A stretch of DNA of 64,000 nt from Vibrio kanaloae (GTDB lineage Bacteria > Pseudomonadota > Gammaproteobacteria > Enterobacterales > Vibrionaceae). The position numbers and the translations under genes are program-made. This document shows positions 42,452 through 51,968 of the stretch, piece by piece; the first letter of the stretch is position 1, and each line of letters opens with the position of its first letter. A model generated the notes under the pieces. It was not told the origin of the DNA, ran no database searches, and worked only from the letters and a program-made list of their open reading frames with translations. The stretch is taken from contig NZ_AP025497.1 in the NCBI RefSeq assembly GCF_024347535.1, positions 1,984,001-2,048,000 of the forward strand. Reading direction: 5' to 3'.

Positions 42452-43000
42452 ATGAATCAGTTTTCAAAACTAAAAAGTGTTATTGACACCTTGATTGGCC
42501 ATTGCTCTCAGGTCGATAAATCTCGTGGTGCTTACCATCAAGCATTGTTTGATCGAGCCTTGTTTAAGTGTGGCTCCTCTATTCTGCTTCCTTATGCACT
42601 TGAAACTCAGGCGACTTATAACACCATCATTCGTGAACAGGACACCAATCAACTCACTTCATCACGAGCGAATTACCTAACTGAAAAACTGACCAACCAG
42701 GTTGCAGCGATTCAACGAGAGTTAGCGAATCACGATTTGCGTCTAGATAGAAAAAGTAAATCAGGGAAAAGTTTAAACGATTTATACAATGAACTTGCAC
42801 AGCATCAAGATTGGCAAAAGCGGCTAGTCGATTTAGTTCAAGCACGAAAGTTAGCGTTTGATTCTGCGCCTCGCCACAGTAAGAAAAAAGCGGAAGAGGC
42901 TTGGCAGTTAGCAAAAGAACGATTAGAGCGCTGTGAAGACTCAATGAAAAATATTGAGAGATTGATTAACTTAGAGAACCCTAAGCGAAATGAATACTGA
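42452..43000 (+). CDS. priC: Primosomal replication protein N'' (PriC)
   Basis: PriC loads DnaB at stalled forks with gaps through the PriC restart pathway. The 182-residue, highly charged, all-helical protein keeps the DRALFKCGS...LLPYALE region, a DLYNELAQHQDWQKRL motif (compare QHQDFERRL in E. coli), and ends in a coiled helix with RLERCEDSMKNIERLI. AGGAAGC lies before the ATG. It overlaps ybaM by 11 bases; the ybaM-priC pair also occurs in E. coli. Confidence 0.9.
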   Translation: MNQFSKLKSVIDTLIGHCSQVDKSRGAYHQALFDRALFKCGSSILLPYALETQATYNTIIREQDTNQLTSSRANYLTEKLTNQVAAIQRELANHDLRLDRKSKSGKSLNDLYNELAQHQDWQKRLVDLVQARKLAFDSAPRHSKKKAEEAWQLAKERLERCEDSMKNIERLINLENPKRNEY

Positions 43001-43160
43001 TAACACACCATCACCACTGGATAACGCACCAGAAGAAGTTAAGTTGGCTGTCGACCTGATCTATCTGCTCGAAAGCAACGAAATCGATCCAAAAGTAGCG
43101 TTAGAAGCAATCAAAATTGTCCAGCAAGATTTACAAGCCAAACTAGCATCTAGCATCTAG
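42990..43160 (+). CDS. ybaM: YbaM family small protein (DUF2496)
   Basis: A 56-residue reading frame whose core, LDNAPEEVKLAVDLIYLLE, closely matches LENAPDDVKLAVDLIVLLE of E. coli YbaM, followed by ALEAIKIVQQDLQAKL. Its function is unknown. The ATG lies inside priC (11-base overlap), as expected for translational coupling. The last codons (LASSI) and the TAG stop lie within a 7-base tandem repeat, so the C-terminus depends on repeat number. Confidence 0.85.
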   Translation: MNTDNTPSPLDNAPEEVKLAVDLIYLLESNEIDPKVALEAIKIVQQDLQAKLASSI

Positions 43161-43177
43161 CATCTAGCATCTAGCAT
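43143..43177 (+). repeat. Five tandem copies of a 7-bp repeat (CTAGCAT)
   Basis: CTAGCAT is repeated five times without interruption, beginning in codon 52 of ybaM, crossing its TAG stop and ending 19 bases before the roxA ATG. A unit length not divisible by three means that changing copy number shifts the frame, but a stop returns within three units. Confidence 0.97.
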
Positions 43178-43196
43178 TAAAATATACAGGATTCAC

Positions 43197-44330
43197 ATGT
43201 ACCAACTTAGCTTTTCTATGCCCGAGTTTCTTGAAAATTACTGGCATAAAAAACCAACCATCTTAAAAGGTGGCTTCCAAAACTTCGTCGACCCAATTTC
43301 GCCGGAAGAACTTGCTGGTTTATCGATGGAAGAAGAAGTGGATTCTCGCTTTGTTTCTAACCTCGACAACAAATGGACAGCCGAACATGGTCCATTCACG
43401 GAAGAGAAGTTTGGTGAACTCACTGAAAGCCATTGGCAATTGGTTGTTCAAGCGGCGAACCACTGGCATCAAGGTGCAAATCAACTGACTGAAGCGTTCC
43501 AACAATTACCAAACTGGTTGTTTGACGATCTCATGATTTGCTACTCAGCACCTGAAGGCGGTGTTGGCCCTCACATTGATCAATACGATGTATTCATCAT
43601 CCAAGGTCAAGGTAAGCGTCAATGGAAGGTTGGTGCGAAGGATATAGGTCAGTACACAGAATCCGTTCAAGCTTCAGCACTTCGTCAAATAGAAGGCTTT
43701 GAGCCAATCATTGATGAAACCTTAGAGCCAGGTGATATCCTTTATATTCCACCAGGCTTCCCGCACGAAGGTAACACGTTAGAACCATCAATGAGCTACT
43801 CTATTGGCTACCGTTCTCCTAAAGAGCAAGAGCTAATCAGTAATTTTGCCGACTTTGTACTTGCTCATGATATGGGTGACGTTCACCTACATGACCCAGA
43901 ATTTAAAACGCAAGATGGTTACGGCAAGATTCGTTCATCAGACTTAGATAACCTGACTGATATGTTGAAGTCAGCCTTGGAAGAACCAGAAACGATCAGT
44001 GATTTCATGGGTTGCCTGCTAAGCCAGTCACGCCACCAGCTTGATATCGTTGCACCTGATCCTTTGTGGACTCAAGAAGAGATCGCTCAGCACTTAGAGT
44101 CTGAGGGCGAGATCCATCGTGTATCTGGCTTAAAAGCGCTCTACCATGAAAATGAAAGCAATACGGCTTACATCAATGGTGAAGTGGTTAAGGTCGACGA
44201 AGCTGACTCATCACTACTCAACATACTTTGCGATGAGGCCGTAATTAATTCAGCTGCCACTCTATCTCCTTCGGGCGTAACGGTTGTGACTGAGTTAGTG
44301 AACAAAGGTTACTGGTTTATCGAAGACTAA
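43197..44330 (+). CDS. roxA: 50S ribosomal protein L16 3-hydroxylase RoxA (YcfD)
   Basis: An Fe(II)/2-oxoglutarate-dependent JmjC-type oxygenase that hydroxylates an arginine of ribosomal protein L16. The 377-residue protein has a cupin core with the metal triad His126 and Asp128 (GPHIDQYD) and His190 (GFPHEG), the 2-oxoglutarate region RQWKVG, then a helical dimerisation segment and a C-terminal winged-helix-like domain. AGGATTCAC precedes the ATG. It is last in the TSUP-priC-ybaM-roxA run and is followed by a strong terminator. Confidence 0.93.
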   Translation: MYQLSFSMPEFLENYWHKKPTILKGGFQNFVDPISPEELAGLSMEEEVDSRFVSNLDNKWTAEHGPFTEEKFGELTESHWQLVVQAANHWHQGANQLTEAFQQLPNWLFDDLMICYSAPEGGVGPHIDQYDVFIIQGQGKRQWKVGAKDIGQYTESVQASALRQIEGFEPIIDETLEPGDILYIPPGFPHEGNTLEPSMSYSIGYRSPKEQELISNFADFVLAHDMGDVHLHDPEFKTQDGYGKIRSSDLDNLTDMLKSALEEPETISDFMGCLLSQSRHQLDIVAPDPLWTQEEIAQHLESEGEIHRVSGLKALYHENESNTAYINGEVVKVDEADSSLLNILCDEAVINSAATLSPSGVTVVTELVNKGYWFIED

Positions 44331-44405
44331 CTTCGCTAGCAGAGGTTTCGGCGAAAATTACTGAGTTTTAGAAGCTAGAACGTTAGACCAAACCTCAGAA
44401 GTAAC

Positions 44406-44442
44406 AAAAAAGGACAAATGAAATCTCCATTTGTCCTTTTTT
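44406..44442. terminator. Bidirectional intrinsic terminator
   Basis: AAAAAAGGACAAATG/CATTTGTCCTTTTTT with a 7-base loop serves roxA and the convergent chemoreceptor gene. Confidence 0.95.
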
Positions 44443-44471
44443 AATTCACTTTTTTAATCAGTTTTAAACCA

Positions 44472-46589
44472 CTAGACCTTAAACTGATTAACTAATTTCT
44501 GTTGCTGTTGAGACAGCCGATCAATTTCACTTCCGACTTGTTCAGACGCCGCGGCTTGCTCTAAAATCTTAGCGCTCAAATCACGAATGTTAACCACGCT
44601 TTGATTCACTTCACCAGAAACGGATTGCTGCTCTTCTGCCGCCCTGACGATCTGATTGTTCATGTCACTGATCGCTTCTATCGAGGTAAAGATCGAACCG
44701 AGATCTTCAACCGCTTTTTGAACATGTAACGCGGTATCATTGGCAAGAATATTACCTTCTTGTATCGCCTCAACAACATCTTGAGTACCTGCGTGCACCT
44801 TATCGATAACCGCTCTGATTTCACCAACCGATGAATGCGTGCGACTTGCTAGGTTTCTCACCTCATCCGCCACAACCGCAAAACCTCGACCTTGCTCACC
44901 GGCCCTCGCCGCTTCAATCGCCGCATTCAGTGCTAATAAGTTAGTTTGCTCAGAAATACCTTCAATAACACTTAAAATCTCAGTGATGTTGCCGTTATTT
45001 TTAGCCAACTCTTCAACAATAGGCACCGCGCTCGACATGCGTTCAACCAACTTTCTCATTTCACCGGCAGAAAGCTCAATAACTTCTTGGCCTTGTTGAG
45101 CAGAACGGTTAGCTTCGCTAGCCGCATCAACGGCCACTTCTGCATTTTGCACCACCAAGCCTGCTGTTTGAGTCATTTCCTCAGCGGCTGTCGCTACTAA
45201 GTCGACTTCTTTAAATTGAGACTCACTGCTTTCACGTGTGCTTGATGCGGATGCTTTCGCTTGGCCTGTTGTGCTCGCCACTTGCTCTGTAGTTAAAACC
45301 ACTTCTTTAATTGTGTGCTGTAACTTATCTAAGAATAAGTTAAACCCTTTCGCTAACTGACCGATTTCGTCTTGAGATTTGACTTCTAGACGTTGAGTCA
45401 AATCCCCCTCGCCAGAAGCAATGTCATTCAGTCTCTCGACCACCTGTCGAATAGGCTTAACAATTGAAAGGGAAGCAAATGCGATAATAGCTAAACCGAA
45501 CAAAATGAATACGGTACCTGCAATTACTTCCGTTTTGATGCCTTCACTTAGCTTAGTACTAATGATGGAATCCAATTTGTTGGCATCAGCGACGACGCTC
45601 TCTCTCGGAATCTCAAACAACACACCCCAAGTTTGGTTAGCCGCAACAACAGGTGCAAATGCAAGTAACCACTCGTCGTTTTTGCTCCATTGCGTTGTCA
45701 CTTCGCCACCAAAGATAAAGTCGGTCATCAAATCACTGTTCGTGTGGTCACTCTGGAAAGTCGAACCAACAGCAATACTAGAATCATCAGAAGCAATAAC
45801 CGAACCGTCCAAGCTAACGACATAAATAGCACCAGCACCATCAAACAAACTTTGATCAGATTGAGTGACTACATCCACTAAGCCATCAAGCCTTAGGTCT
45901 ATCCCTAAGAAACCAATGGCTACATCATCGACTAAAATAGGCACAGAAATTGAGGAGGTCAGTAAGGTTTTACCTCCGCTGTTTACAACTTTTGGTGTAC
46001 TAATACACGTTTGCCCTGATGACAAAGGACAATAAAAACGCTCACTGTTGCTATCATCGCTCAATGTTGATTCTGAGATCACGTTCGGCAAAACATTCTC
46101 ACCGTTATCAGCCACCTTCCAATAAGGTGCGAAACGGCCTTTTTCGTTAGAGCCGACATAATCAGCATCCACATAGTTCGCGTCTTCACTATCAAGCAAG
46201 TCTGGCTTAAAGACTAAGTACGCCCCTTGAATCGAATCAAAGTTTAAAACTGAACGACGCACCATTTCGTCCAATGCAGTACGAAGTTCTTCACTTGGGG
46301 TAAAGTTTTCATCCGCATTATTCTTTAGAAACAGAGCACTCGCCGCAAGCATCTCGGCACGGTAAATAGCTTCGTCGATATAACGTTGCGTTTCTTGAGC
46401 ATTGAGCTGAGAAACAGACGCCAACAACTGCTGAGTTTTATTGATAACCGATTCTGAACTTTGAGACTTTATGACTTGTTGATTACTCGTCGCGTTGTAG
46501 ATCGAGAAACCAATAAGAGACAGTGATGTAATGATTAGGCAACAACCTGCTAAAAGGGTTATTTTCCACTGTACCGATAGAGAGCGCAT
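44472..46589 (-). CDS. Methyl-accepting chemotaxis protein with dCache sensor
   Basis: A 705-residue transmembrane chemoreceptor. Membrane segment 1 lies at about 10-30; a periplasmic double-Cache domain of about 310 residues follows ([33 protein letters not shown]); membrane segment 2 lies near 350-372; then a HAMP domain ([30 protein letters not shown]) and the signalling domain, with the invariant hairpin tip [20 protein letters not shown] near 566-586. There is no C-terminal NWETF-type pentapeptide for CheR binding. The ligand is unknown; many dCache receptors bind amino acids or amines. It is monocistronic. Confidence 0.93.
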   Translation of the reverse strand: MRSLSVQWKITLLAGCCLIITSLSLIGFSIYNATSNQQVIKSQSSESVINKTQQLLASVSQLNAQETQRYIDEAIYRAEMLAASALFLKNNADENFTPSEELRTALDEMVRRSVLNFDSIQGAYLVFKPDLLDSEDANYVDADYVGSNEKGRFAPYWKVADNGENVLPNVISESTLSDDSNSERFYCPLSSGQTCISTPKVVNSGGKTLLTSSISVPILVDDVAIGFLGIDLRLDGLVDVVTQSDQSLFDGAGAIYVVSLDGSVIASDDSSIAVGSTFQSDHTNSDLMTDFIFGGEVTTQWSKNDEWLLAFAPVVAANQTWGVLFEIPRESVVADANKLDSIISTKLSEGIKTEVIAGTVFILFGLAIIAFASLSIVKPIRQVVERLNDIASGEGDLTQRLEVKSQDEIGQLAKGFNLFLDKLQHTIKEVVLTTEQVASTTGQAKASASSTRESSESQFKEVDLVATAAEEMTQTAGLVVQNAEVAVDAASEANRSAQQGQEVIELSAGEMRKLVERMSSAVPIVEELAKNNGNITEILSVIEGISEQTNLLALNAAIEAARAGEQGRGFAVVADEVRNLASRTHSSVGEIRAVIDKVHAGTQDVVEAIQEGNILANDTALHVQKAVEDLGSIFTSIEAISDMNNQIVRAAEEQQSVSGEVNQSVVNIRDLSAKILEQAAASEQVGSEIDRLSQQQQKLVNQFKV

Positions 46590-47277
46590 TTAATATCCTT
46601 ATTTAAGCCAAAAGACTTCCTTAACCCTAACGCTCACATTGATAACTAATTACTGCATACAATGCTAATGAGGTTAGACGAATAGCTTAGCGAATAATTA
46701 CAGCACAATTTGCATACATATAAAACGAAAGTTTACATAAATGTTAATAAGTCGTGTTTTTGTCTTTTGTTACTGTGAATTCAAGAGCTTTCAGCTTGTC
46801 ACTCCAAGTAAAATTGTCGAAGGCATAACGCGCAATTTTCGATGCTCACTAATCGGATTGATCTTGTAAACTCCCATAATTTAGAGGAATGCTGTTTTAT
46901 CAAGGCAACCTTTTTATTTTCTACATAGTCACTCTGATAGAAATTGTTATATTGCACTCGGCTACTGAAACCTTTCTCCATAAACTTCTTTGCGCCTGCG
47001 CTTCAGGTCATGAGTAACTCAAGTTGGTCTGAGTAATTATTATATTTCAATGAAACCTATTCACCCTTTTTATCTTTTAAACTTTACTAATTTCAGATTA
47101 GTTTTTGTAATCCAAGTTATAGATTTTTATCTTGTTCAACTTCACATTTTTTGATTGCTAAGTCGCCACTCAAGCTCTAATATCTCGCGCCTAGATTCCC
47201 TAATCACTTTACTTATTTGGCTCTCCTTAATGGAGCGCTAAGGCTTTTTACGTCTTAATTTTTGGAGAGATACGCAA
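46590..47277. other. 688-base gap between the chemoreceptor gene and emrD
   Basis: A 60-codon minus-strand frame at 46799-46981 has no recognisable motif or ribosome site and is not called. Apart from the emrD leader at the right end, nothing distinctive is seen. The AT content is high around 47030-47160. Confidence 0.45.
47221..47270 (+). promoter_or_regulatory. Candidate anti-Shine-Dalgarno leader of emrD
   Basis: CTCTCC (47221-47226) is complementary to the emrD ribosome site GGAGAG (47264-47269). TCC of the same element can alternatively pair with GGAG at 47232-47235. The two pairings would mask or expose the ribosome site. This is seen only by inspection. Confidence 0.3.
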
Positions 47278-48483
47278 ATGTCCGCCTCGTTTCCATTAGC
47301 GAAACTTACCTTTCTAATCGCTATTCTGACTGCCGTAGGTCAAATGACTCAAACGATGTACGTGCCTTCTATCGGTCATATGGCAGGTGAGTTCTTAGTT
47401 TCGGCATCTTCACTGCAAGCGGTGATGGCGTGTTACTTGATTCCTTATGGTCTTTCGCAATTTGTTTACGGCCCACTTTCTGATCGCCTAGGTCGCAAAC
47501 CGATCATCGTTATTGGTTTGATCATCTACATCATCGGTACTCTGGTGGCATTGTTCGCTCACGAGTATGAATGGTTCTTAGTAGGTAGCTTTATCCAAGG
47601 TTTGGGCATCGGTTGTGGCGGGGCGATGTCTCGTACATTGACTCGCGACTGTTTTGAAGGCGCAGAACTGCACCGTGCAAACAGCTTGATTAGCATGTGT
47701 GTGATCTTCTCCCCATTGATGGCTCCTGTATTGGGCGGCTACCTAACCGAAGTTTTCGGCTGGCGTTCTAGCTACTTGTTCCTTGCGCTGTTCGGCATTG
47801 CTGTTGTGATCGCTATGATGACGAGCATGATGGAAACACTGCCGAAAGAACGACGCAAACATGAATCGGTTGCCAACAGCTACAAATTCGTTCTGTCCGA
47901 CAAACGCTTCCAAGGTTTCTTACTTATATTGGTCGCAACATTTGCTGGTGTGGCCGTATTTGAAGCCGCTGCAGGTGTGTTGCTTGGCGGCGTACTAGGC
48001 TTACCAGCGACCACAGTAAGCTTGTTGTTTGTCTTACCCATTCCGGGTTACTTAGTCGGTGCTGGCTTATCTAGTTACATCGCACAACGCCGCTCTGAGC
48101 GCCGCTCACTGAATGTTGGTCTAGTGGCTATATTGGTGGGCTCAACAGTGGTATTGATACCCGGTCTGTTTGGTCAAACAACAGCATTAACTTTGATTGG
48201 CGGTGCCACAATTTACTTCTTGGGCGCTGGCATCTTATTTCCAGCTGCGACAACAGGGGCACTTTCGCCATTCCCGTACCACGCTGGTACTGGAGGTGCG
48301 ATTTTAGGCGGTATGCAGAACCTAGGTGCTGGCATCGCAACACTATTGGCATCGTTCTTCCCCGCTCAAGACCAACTGCCACTCGGTTGCCTGATGATTG
48401 TAATGTCATTTATCGTTATGCTTGGTTTACGTTGGGTCAATCGTAAACATGATCACTCAAACGAAATGCCGTTGGTAATCTAA
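47278..48483 (+). CDS. emrD: Multidrug efflux MFS transporter EmrD
   Basis: A proton-coupled major-facilitator antiporter of the DHA1 family. The 401 residues have 12 hydrophobic segments. Markers aligning with E. coli EmrD are AVGQMTQTMYVPSI near 22, the motif-A loop GPLSDRLGRKPII near 65-77, GLGIGCGGAMSRTLTRD near 113, FSPLMAPVLGGYL near 142 and FLGAGILFPAATTGALSPFPY near 322. GGAGAG lies 8 bases before the ATG. E. coli EmrD exports uncouplers and detergents; the range here is unknown. Confidence 0.92.
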   Translation: MSASFPLAKLTFLIAILTAVGQMTQTMYVPSIGHMAGEFLVSASSLQAVMACYLIPYGLSQFVYGPLSDRLGRKPIIVIGLIIYIIGTLVALFAHEYEWFLVGSFIQGLGIGCGGAMSRTLTRDCFEGAELHRANSLISMCVIFSPLMAPVLGGYLTEVFGWRSSYLFLALFGIAVVIAMMTSMMETLPKERRKHESVANSYKFVLSDKRFQGFLLILVATFAGVAVFEAAAGVLLGGVLGLPATTVSLLFVLPIPGYLVGAGLSSYIAQRRSERRSLNVGLVAILVGSTVVLIPGLFGQTTALTLIGGATIYFLGAGILFPAATTGALSPFPYHAGTGGAILGGMQNLGAGIATLLASFFPAQDQLPLGCLMIVMSFIVMLGLRWVNRKHDHSNEMPLVI

Positions 48484-48509
48484 AACTCAACCCTGCCCAA
48501 ACAACGAAG

Positions 48510-48540
48510 AGGGACATACTGAAGAGTATGTCCCTTTTTT
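48510..48540 (+). terminator. Intrinsic terminator of emrD
   Basis: AGGGACATACT-GAAG-AGTATGTCCCT is followed by six T. Confidence 0.95.
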
Positions 48541-48748
48541 CACATTTATTTTTTCCTCTCTCACGAATCAGTAATTTCATTCAACATTACTTTGATTTTT
48601 TAAAAACAATAACAGACACTTACAATGAAAGTGCATATCCAGAATCCAATTATAAATAACATCACTGGAAGAACATCAACGTACCCAGGCTCTAATTAAT
48701 AAGGATGCTCGCATAAAAGCGAGTAAGGTACCGACTAAGGATATACAG

Positions 48749-50917
48749 ATGCGTTTCGCTTTAACCACATTAGCCATATCATCGGTCGCACTTGTCGCCG
48801 GATGCAGCAATCAAGGAATACCAACCATGAACCACTACTCTCAAGCGCAACTCATCGCTCAGCAAACACAAGCACCCGTTGCTAAGAAAGTCCCTCACGC
48901 AATGACGATTCATGGTGACATCCGAATCGATGATTACTACTGGATGCGCGATGATGCACGCCAAGATCCAGAGATCTTGCAACAACTTGAACAAGAGAAT
49001 CAGTACGCAGATACAGTTCTGAAACATACAGAAGCGTCACAAAAACAATTATTTGAAGAGATTAAAGGCCGAATCGCGAAAGACGACAATTCGGTACCGG
49101 TTCGCAAAGGCAGTTACTACTACTCGAATAAGGTCACAGGCGACAACGAATACCCAGTTCACCTGCGTGAAAAAAACTTTTTAGGCACAGACAAGCAAGT
49201 CATTTTAGATGTTAACGAGCTAGCAAAAGAACATGAGTTTTTCAGTATTGGTGGCTTAAACATCAGCCCAGACGAAAACTTGTTGGCCTATGGCGAAGAT
49301 ACGCTAAGCCGCCGCATTTACACCATCAAGATCAAAGACCTCACAACAGGTGAATATCTAAAAGATGAAATTGAAGGAGCTTCGAGTGCGATCGCGTGGC
49401 AAAACGACAACCAAGCCTTCTACTACATCAAGAAAGATCCGCAAACGTTGCTGGGTTACCAAGTTTGCCGCCATGTTTTAGGCACACCTCAAACAAGCGA
49501 TGAGCTAATCTACGAAGAAACCGACAGTGCTTACTATACCTCTTTGAGCAAAAGCAAAGATGGTGAACAGGTCTACATTTGGCATTCAAGTACAGAAACC
49601 AGCGGTGTTTCGGTCATCGATGCCAACAACCCGAAGGCTAAAGCTGAAGCTTTTTACCCAAGGGAAACTGGTATTGAGTACAGTATCGCTAAGCTAGGTG
49701 ATTGGTATTACATCTACACCAACTACCAAGCGGTCAACTTCCGTTTAATGAAAGTCACAGCCGAAGACATGCATGACCGCTCAAAATGGATCGATGTCAT
49801 CGCAGCAGACGACAACACTCAACTTGTTGATTTCGAGTTGTTTGATGACCATCTTGTTTACGAGCAACGCGCGGATGGCTTGTCTACAGTAAAAGTTCGC
49901 CAACTCTCAACAAGCAAAGAGTTCCCGCTTGAGTTTAACGACACCGCTTTTGCCGCTTACCTAACGAGTAACTATGAATTAGACAACTCAAAAGTTCGAA
50001 TCTATTACAGCAGCTTGACTACGCCAGGGACTTATTATGATTTCGACCTAAGTACAGGTGAATCTGAAATAATGAAGCAAACACCAGTATTAGGAGACTT
50101 CGAAGCGGATAACTACCAGTCGGAGCGAATCATGGTAACGGCTCGCGATGGTAAGCAAGTCCCTGTTTCTTTGGTTTATCGCAAAGATTTATTCAAGAAA
50201 GACGGCACTAACCCAATCTACCAATACGGCTATGGGTCTTACGGCTCTACGATTGAACCTACCTTCAGCTCAACTCGCCTAAGCCTACTGGATAGAGGTT
50301 TTGTTTATGCAATCGCACATATCCGCGGTTCAGAAATGCTTGGTCGCCCTTGGTATGAAGATGGCAAAAAACTGACCAAACAAAACACGTTCAACGACTT
50401 TATTGATGTAACCAAAGGGCTTGTTGAAGAAGGCTACGGCGCGAAAGATAAAGTGTTCGCTGTTGGTGGTTCTGCTGGCGGTTTATTGATGGGAGCAATC
50501 ATCAACCAAGCACCAGAACTGTACCGTGGTATTGGTGCGCATGTCCCGTTTGTAGACGTTGTGACAACCATGCTTGATGAATCGATTCCTCTAACCACCA
50601 ACGAGTATGACGAATGGGGCAATCCTAACAATAAAACCTATTACGATTACATGCTAAGTTACTCGCCATACGACAACGTGAAAGCTCAAAACTACCCGAA
50701 CATGTTGGTAACAACAGGCCTGCATGACTCACAAGTACAATACTTTGAACCAATGAAATGGGTGGCGAAGCTGCGTGAGATGAAAACAGACAACAACGTG
50801 TTGCTGTTCAAAACCGATATGGAAGCTGGTCACGGTGGCGCTTCTGGTCGATTTAAGCGATTGAAAGAAGACGCACTTGAATACGCGTTCTTTCTAGGTT
50901 TACTAAAGACTCAATAG
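48749..50917 (+). CDS. ptrB: Oligopeptidase B (S9A family) with lipoprotein signal
   Basis: A serine peptidase cleaving peptides after Lys or Arg. The 722-residue protein has a seven-bladed beta-propeller N-terminal part (about 50-430) and an alpha/beta-hydrolase domain (about 435-722) with nucleophile Ser575 in GGSAGG, Asp in TTGLHDSQV, and His in EAGHGGASGR. VVTTMLDESIPLT is the oligopeptidase B signature. Unlike E. coli PtrB (686 aa, cytoplasmic) it starts with a type II signal peptide, LVAGC with Cys19, followed by SNQG, so it is probably anchored in the outer membrane. AAGGATATACAG precedes the ATG. Confidence 0.9.
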   Translation: MRFALTTLAISSVALVAGCSNQGIPTMNHYSQAQLIAQQTQAPVAKKVPHAMTIHGDIRIDDYYWMRDDARQDPEILQQLEQENQYADTVLKHTEASQKQLFEEIKGRIAKDDNSVPVRKGSYYYSNKVTGDNEYPVHLREKNFLGTDKQVILDVNELAKEHEFFSIGGLNISPDENLLAYGEDTLSRRIYTIKIKDLTTGEYLKDEIEGASSAIAWQNDNQAFYYIKKDPQTLLGYQVCRHVLGTPQTSDELIYEETDSAYYTSLSKSKDGEQVYIWHSSTETSGVSVIDANNPKAKAEAFYPRETGIEYSIAKLGDWYYIYTNYQAVNFRLMKVTAEDMHDRSKWIDVIAADDNTQLVDFELFDDHLVYEQRADGLSTVKVRQLSTSKEFPLEFNDTAFAAYLTSNYELDNSKVRIYYSSLTTPGTYYDFDLSTGESEIMKQTPVLGDFEADNYQSERIMVTARDGKQVPVSLVYRKDLFKKDGTNPIYQYGYGSYGSTIEPTFSSTRLSLLDRGFVYAIAHIRGSEMLGRPWYEDGKKLTKQNTFNDFIDVTKGLVEEGYGAKDKVFAVGGSAGGLLMGAIINQAPELYRGIGAHVPFVDVVTTMLDESIPLTTNEYDEWGNPNNKTYYDYMLSYSPYDNVKAQNYPNMLVTTGLHDSQVQYFEPMKWVAKLREMKTDNNVLLFKTDMEAGHGGASGRFKRLKEDALEYAFFLGLLKTQ

Positions 50918-50950
50918 ATTCAGCATAAATGTAAGTACTCACATCATCTC

Positions 50951-50984
50951 ATGTCGCTATTTTGTCTCTACAAAATGGCGACAT
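50951..50984 (+). terminator. Long hairpin behind ptrB (possible terminator or 3' stabiliser)
   Basis: ATGTCGCTATTTTGT pairs with ACAAAATGGCGACAT over 15 bp (one T-G pair) around a CTCT loop. No T tract follows, so it is not a standard intrinsic terminator. It is 34 bases past the ptrB stop. Confidence 0.5.
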
Positions 50985-51086
50985 AAATTATTAAGCATGG
51001 TTAAATACGACTAACCATGAAACCCACCAAATCAAAAACCTTTAAAAACAAGCAGTGACAAAGGTTTACGAGAGGTATAAAAACAA

Positions 51087-51893
51087 ATGAAAGTAATTAG
51101 CTTCAACATCAACGGTCTTAGAGCCCGCCTTCACCAACTGCAAGCTATTATCGACAAACACCAACCCGACGTGATTGGTCTGCAAGAGATAAAAGTACAC
51201 GATGAAGCCTTCCCTATTGCTGATGTTGAAGCAATGGGCTACAAGGTTTACTTTCACGGCCAAAAAGCACACTACGGTGTGGCTATGTTGTGTAAGCAAG
51301 AACCAATATCTGTGCAGAAGGGTTTCCCAACAGACAATGAAGAGCATCAAAAACGTATGATCATGGCGACGTTTGAAGATGAGAATGGTGAAAAGGTTAC
51401 CGTGCTAAATGGCTACTTCCCTCAAGGGGATAACATCAAGCATGAAACAAAATACCCGTACAAACGCCAGTTCTACAAAGATTTAATGACTTACCTAAAC
51501 AACTATCACAACAAAGATGAGCAAGTGATTGTGATGGGCGACATTAATATCAGCCCTATCGACGCAGACATCGGCATTGGTGAACCTAATGCGAAACGTT
51601 GGTTAAAAACAGGTAAATGTTCTTTCCAACCAGAAGAACGCGAATGGTTGAAAACATTGATGGACTGGGGCTTTGTGGACAGCTTCCGCATGCTACACCC
51701 TGAAGTGAATGATCAATACTCGTGGTTCGATTACCGCTCAAAAGGCTTCGTGGACAACCGTGGCCTACGCATTGATGTGGTACTTGCAACTCAGAAACTT
51801 GCTGATAAGTGTACTGAAGCGGGTATCGACTACGAGCTACGCGGCATCGAAAAACCGTCTGATCACGCGCCAATTTGGTCGGCGTTTAAGTAA
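51087..51893 (+). CDS. xthA: Exodeoxyribonuclease III
   Basis: XthA is the major AP endonuclease and 3'-5' exonuclease of base-excision repair. The 268 residues equal the E. coli length. The catalytic residues of the EEP fold are seen: Asn7, Glu34 in LQEIK, GDINISP with Asp and Asn near 151-153, and the C-terminal SDHAP His near 259. AGAGGT lies before the ATG. It converges on the ABC transporter operon. Confidence 0.97.
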   Translation: MKVISFNINGLRARLHQLQAIIDKHQPDVIGLQEIKVHDEAFPIADVEAMGYKVYFHGQKAHYGVAMLCKQEPISVQKGFPTDNEEHQKRMIMATFEDENGEKVTVLNGYFPQGDNIKHETKYPYKRQFYKDLMTYLNNYHNKDEQVIVMGDINISPIDADIGIGEPNAKRWLKTGKCSFQPEEREWLKTLMDWGFVDSFRMLHPEVNDQYSWFDYRSKGFVDNRGLRIDVVLATQKLADKCTEAGIDYELRGIEKPSDHAPIWSAFK

Positions 51894-51915
51894 CAAGTTA
51901 GATTGTTGTTATCAT

Positions 51916-51944
51916 AAAAAACGGCGCTCAATGAGCGCCGTTTT
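51916..51944. terminator. Bidirectional intrinsic terminator
   Basis: AAAACGGCGCTCA/TGAGCGCCGTTTT with T tracts on both strands; it serves xthA and the convergent transporter operon. Confidence 0.95.
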
Positions 51945-51968
51945 GTTAACTGTGTGGATACCGTACGA

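Noticed and set aside
46799..46981. 60-codon minus-strand frame between the chemoreceptor gene and emrD
   Set aside because: No motif, signal or ribosome site; composition is not clearly coding.
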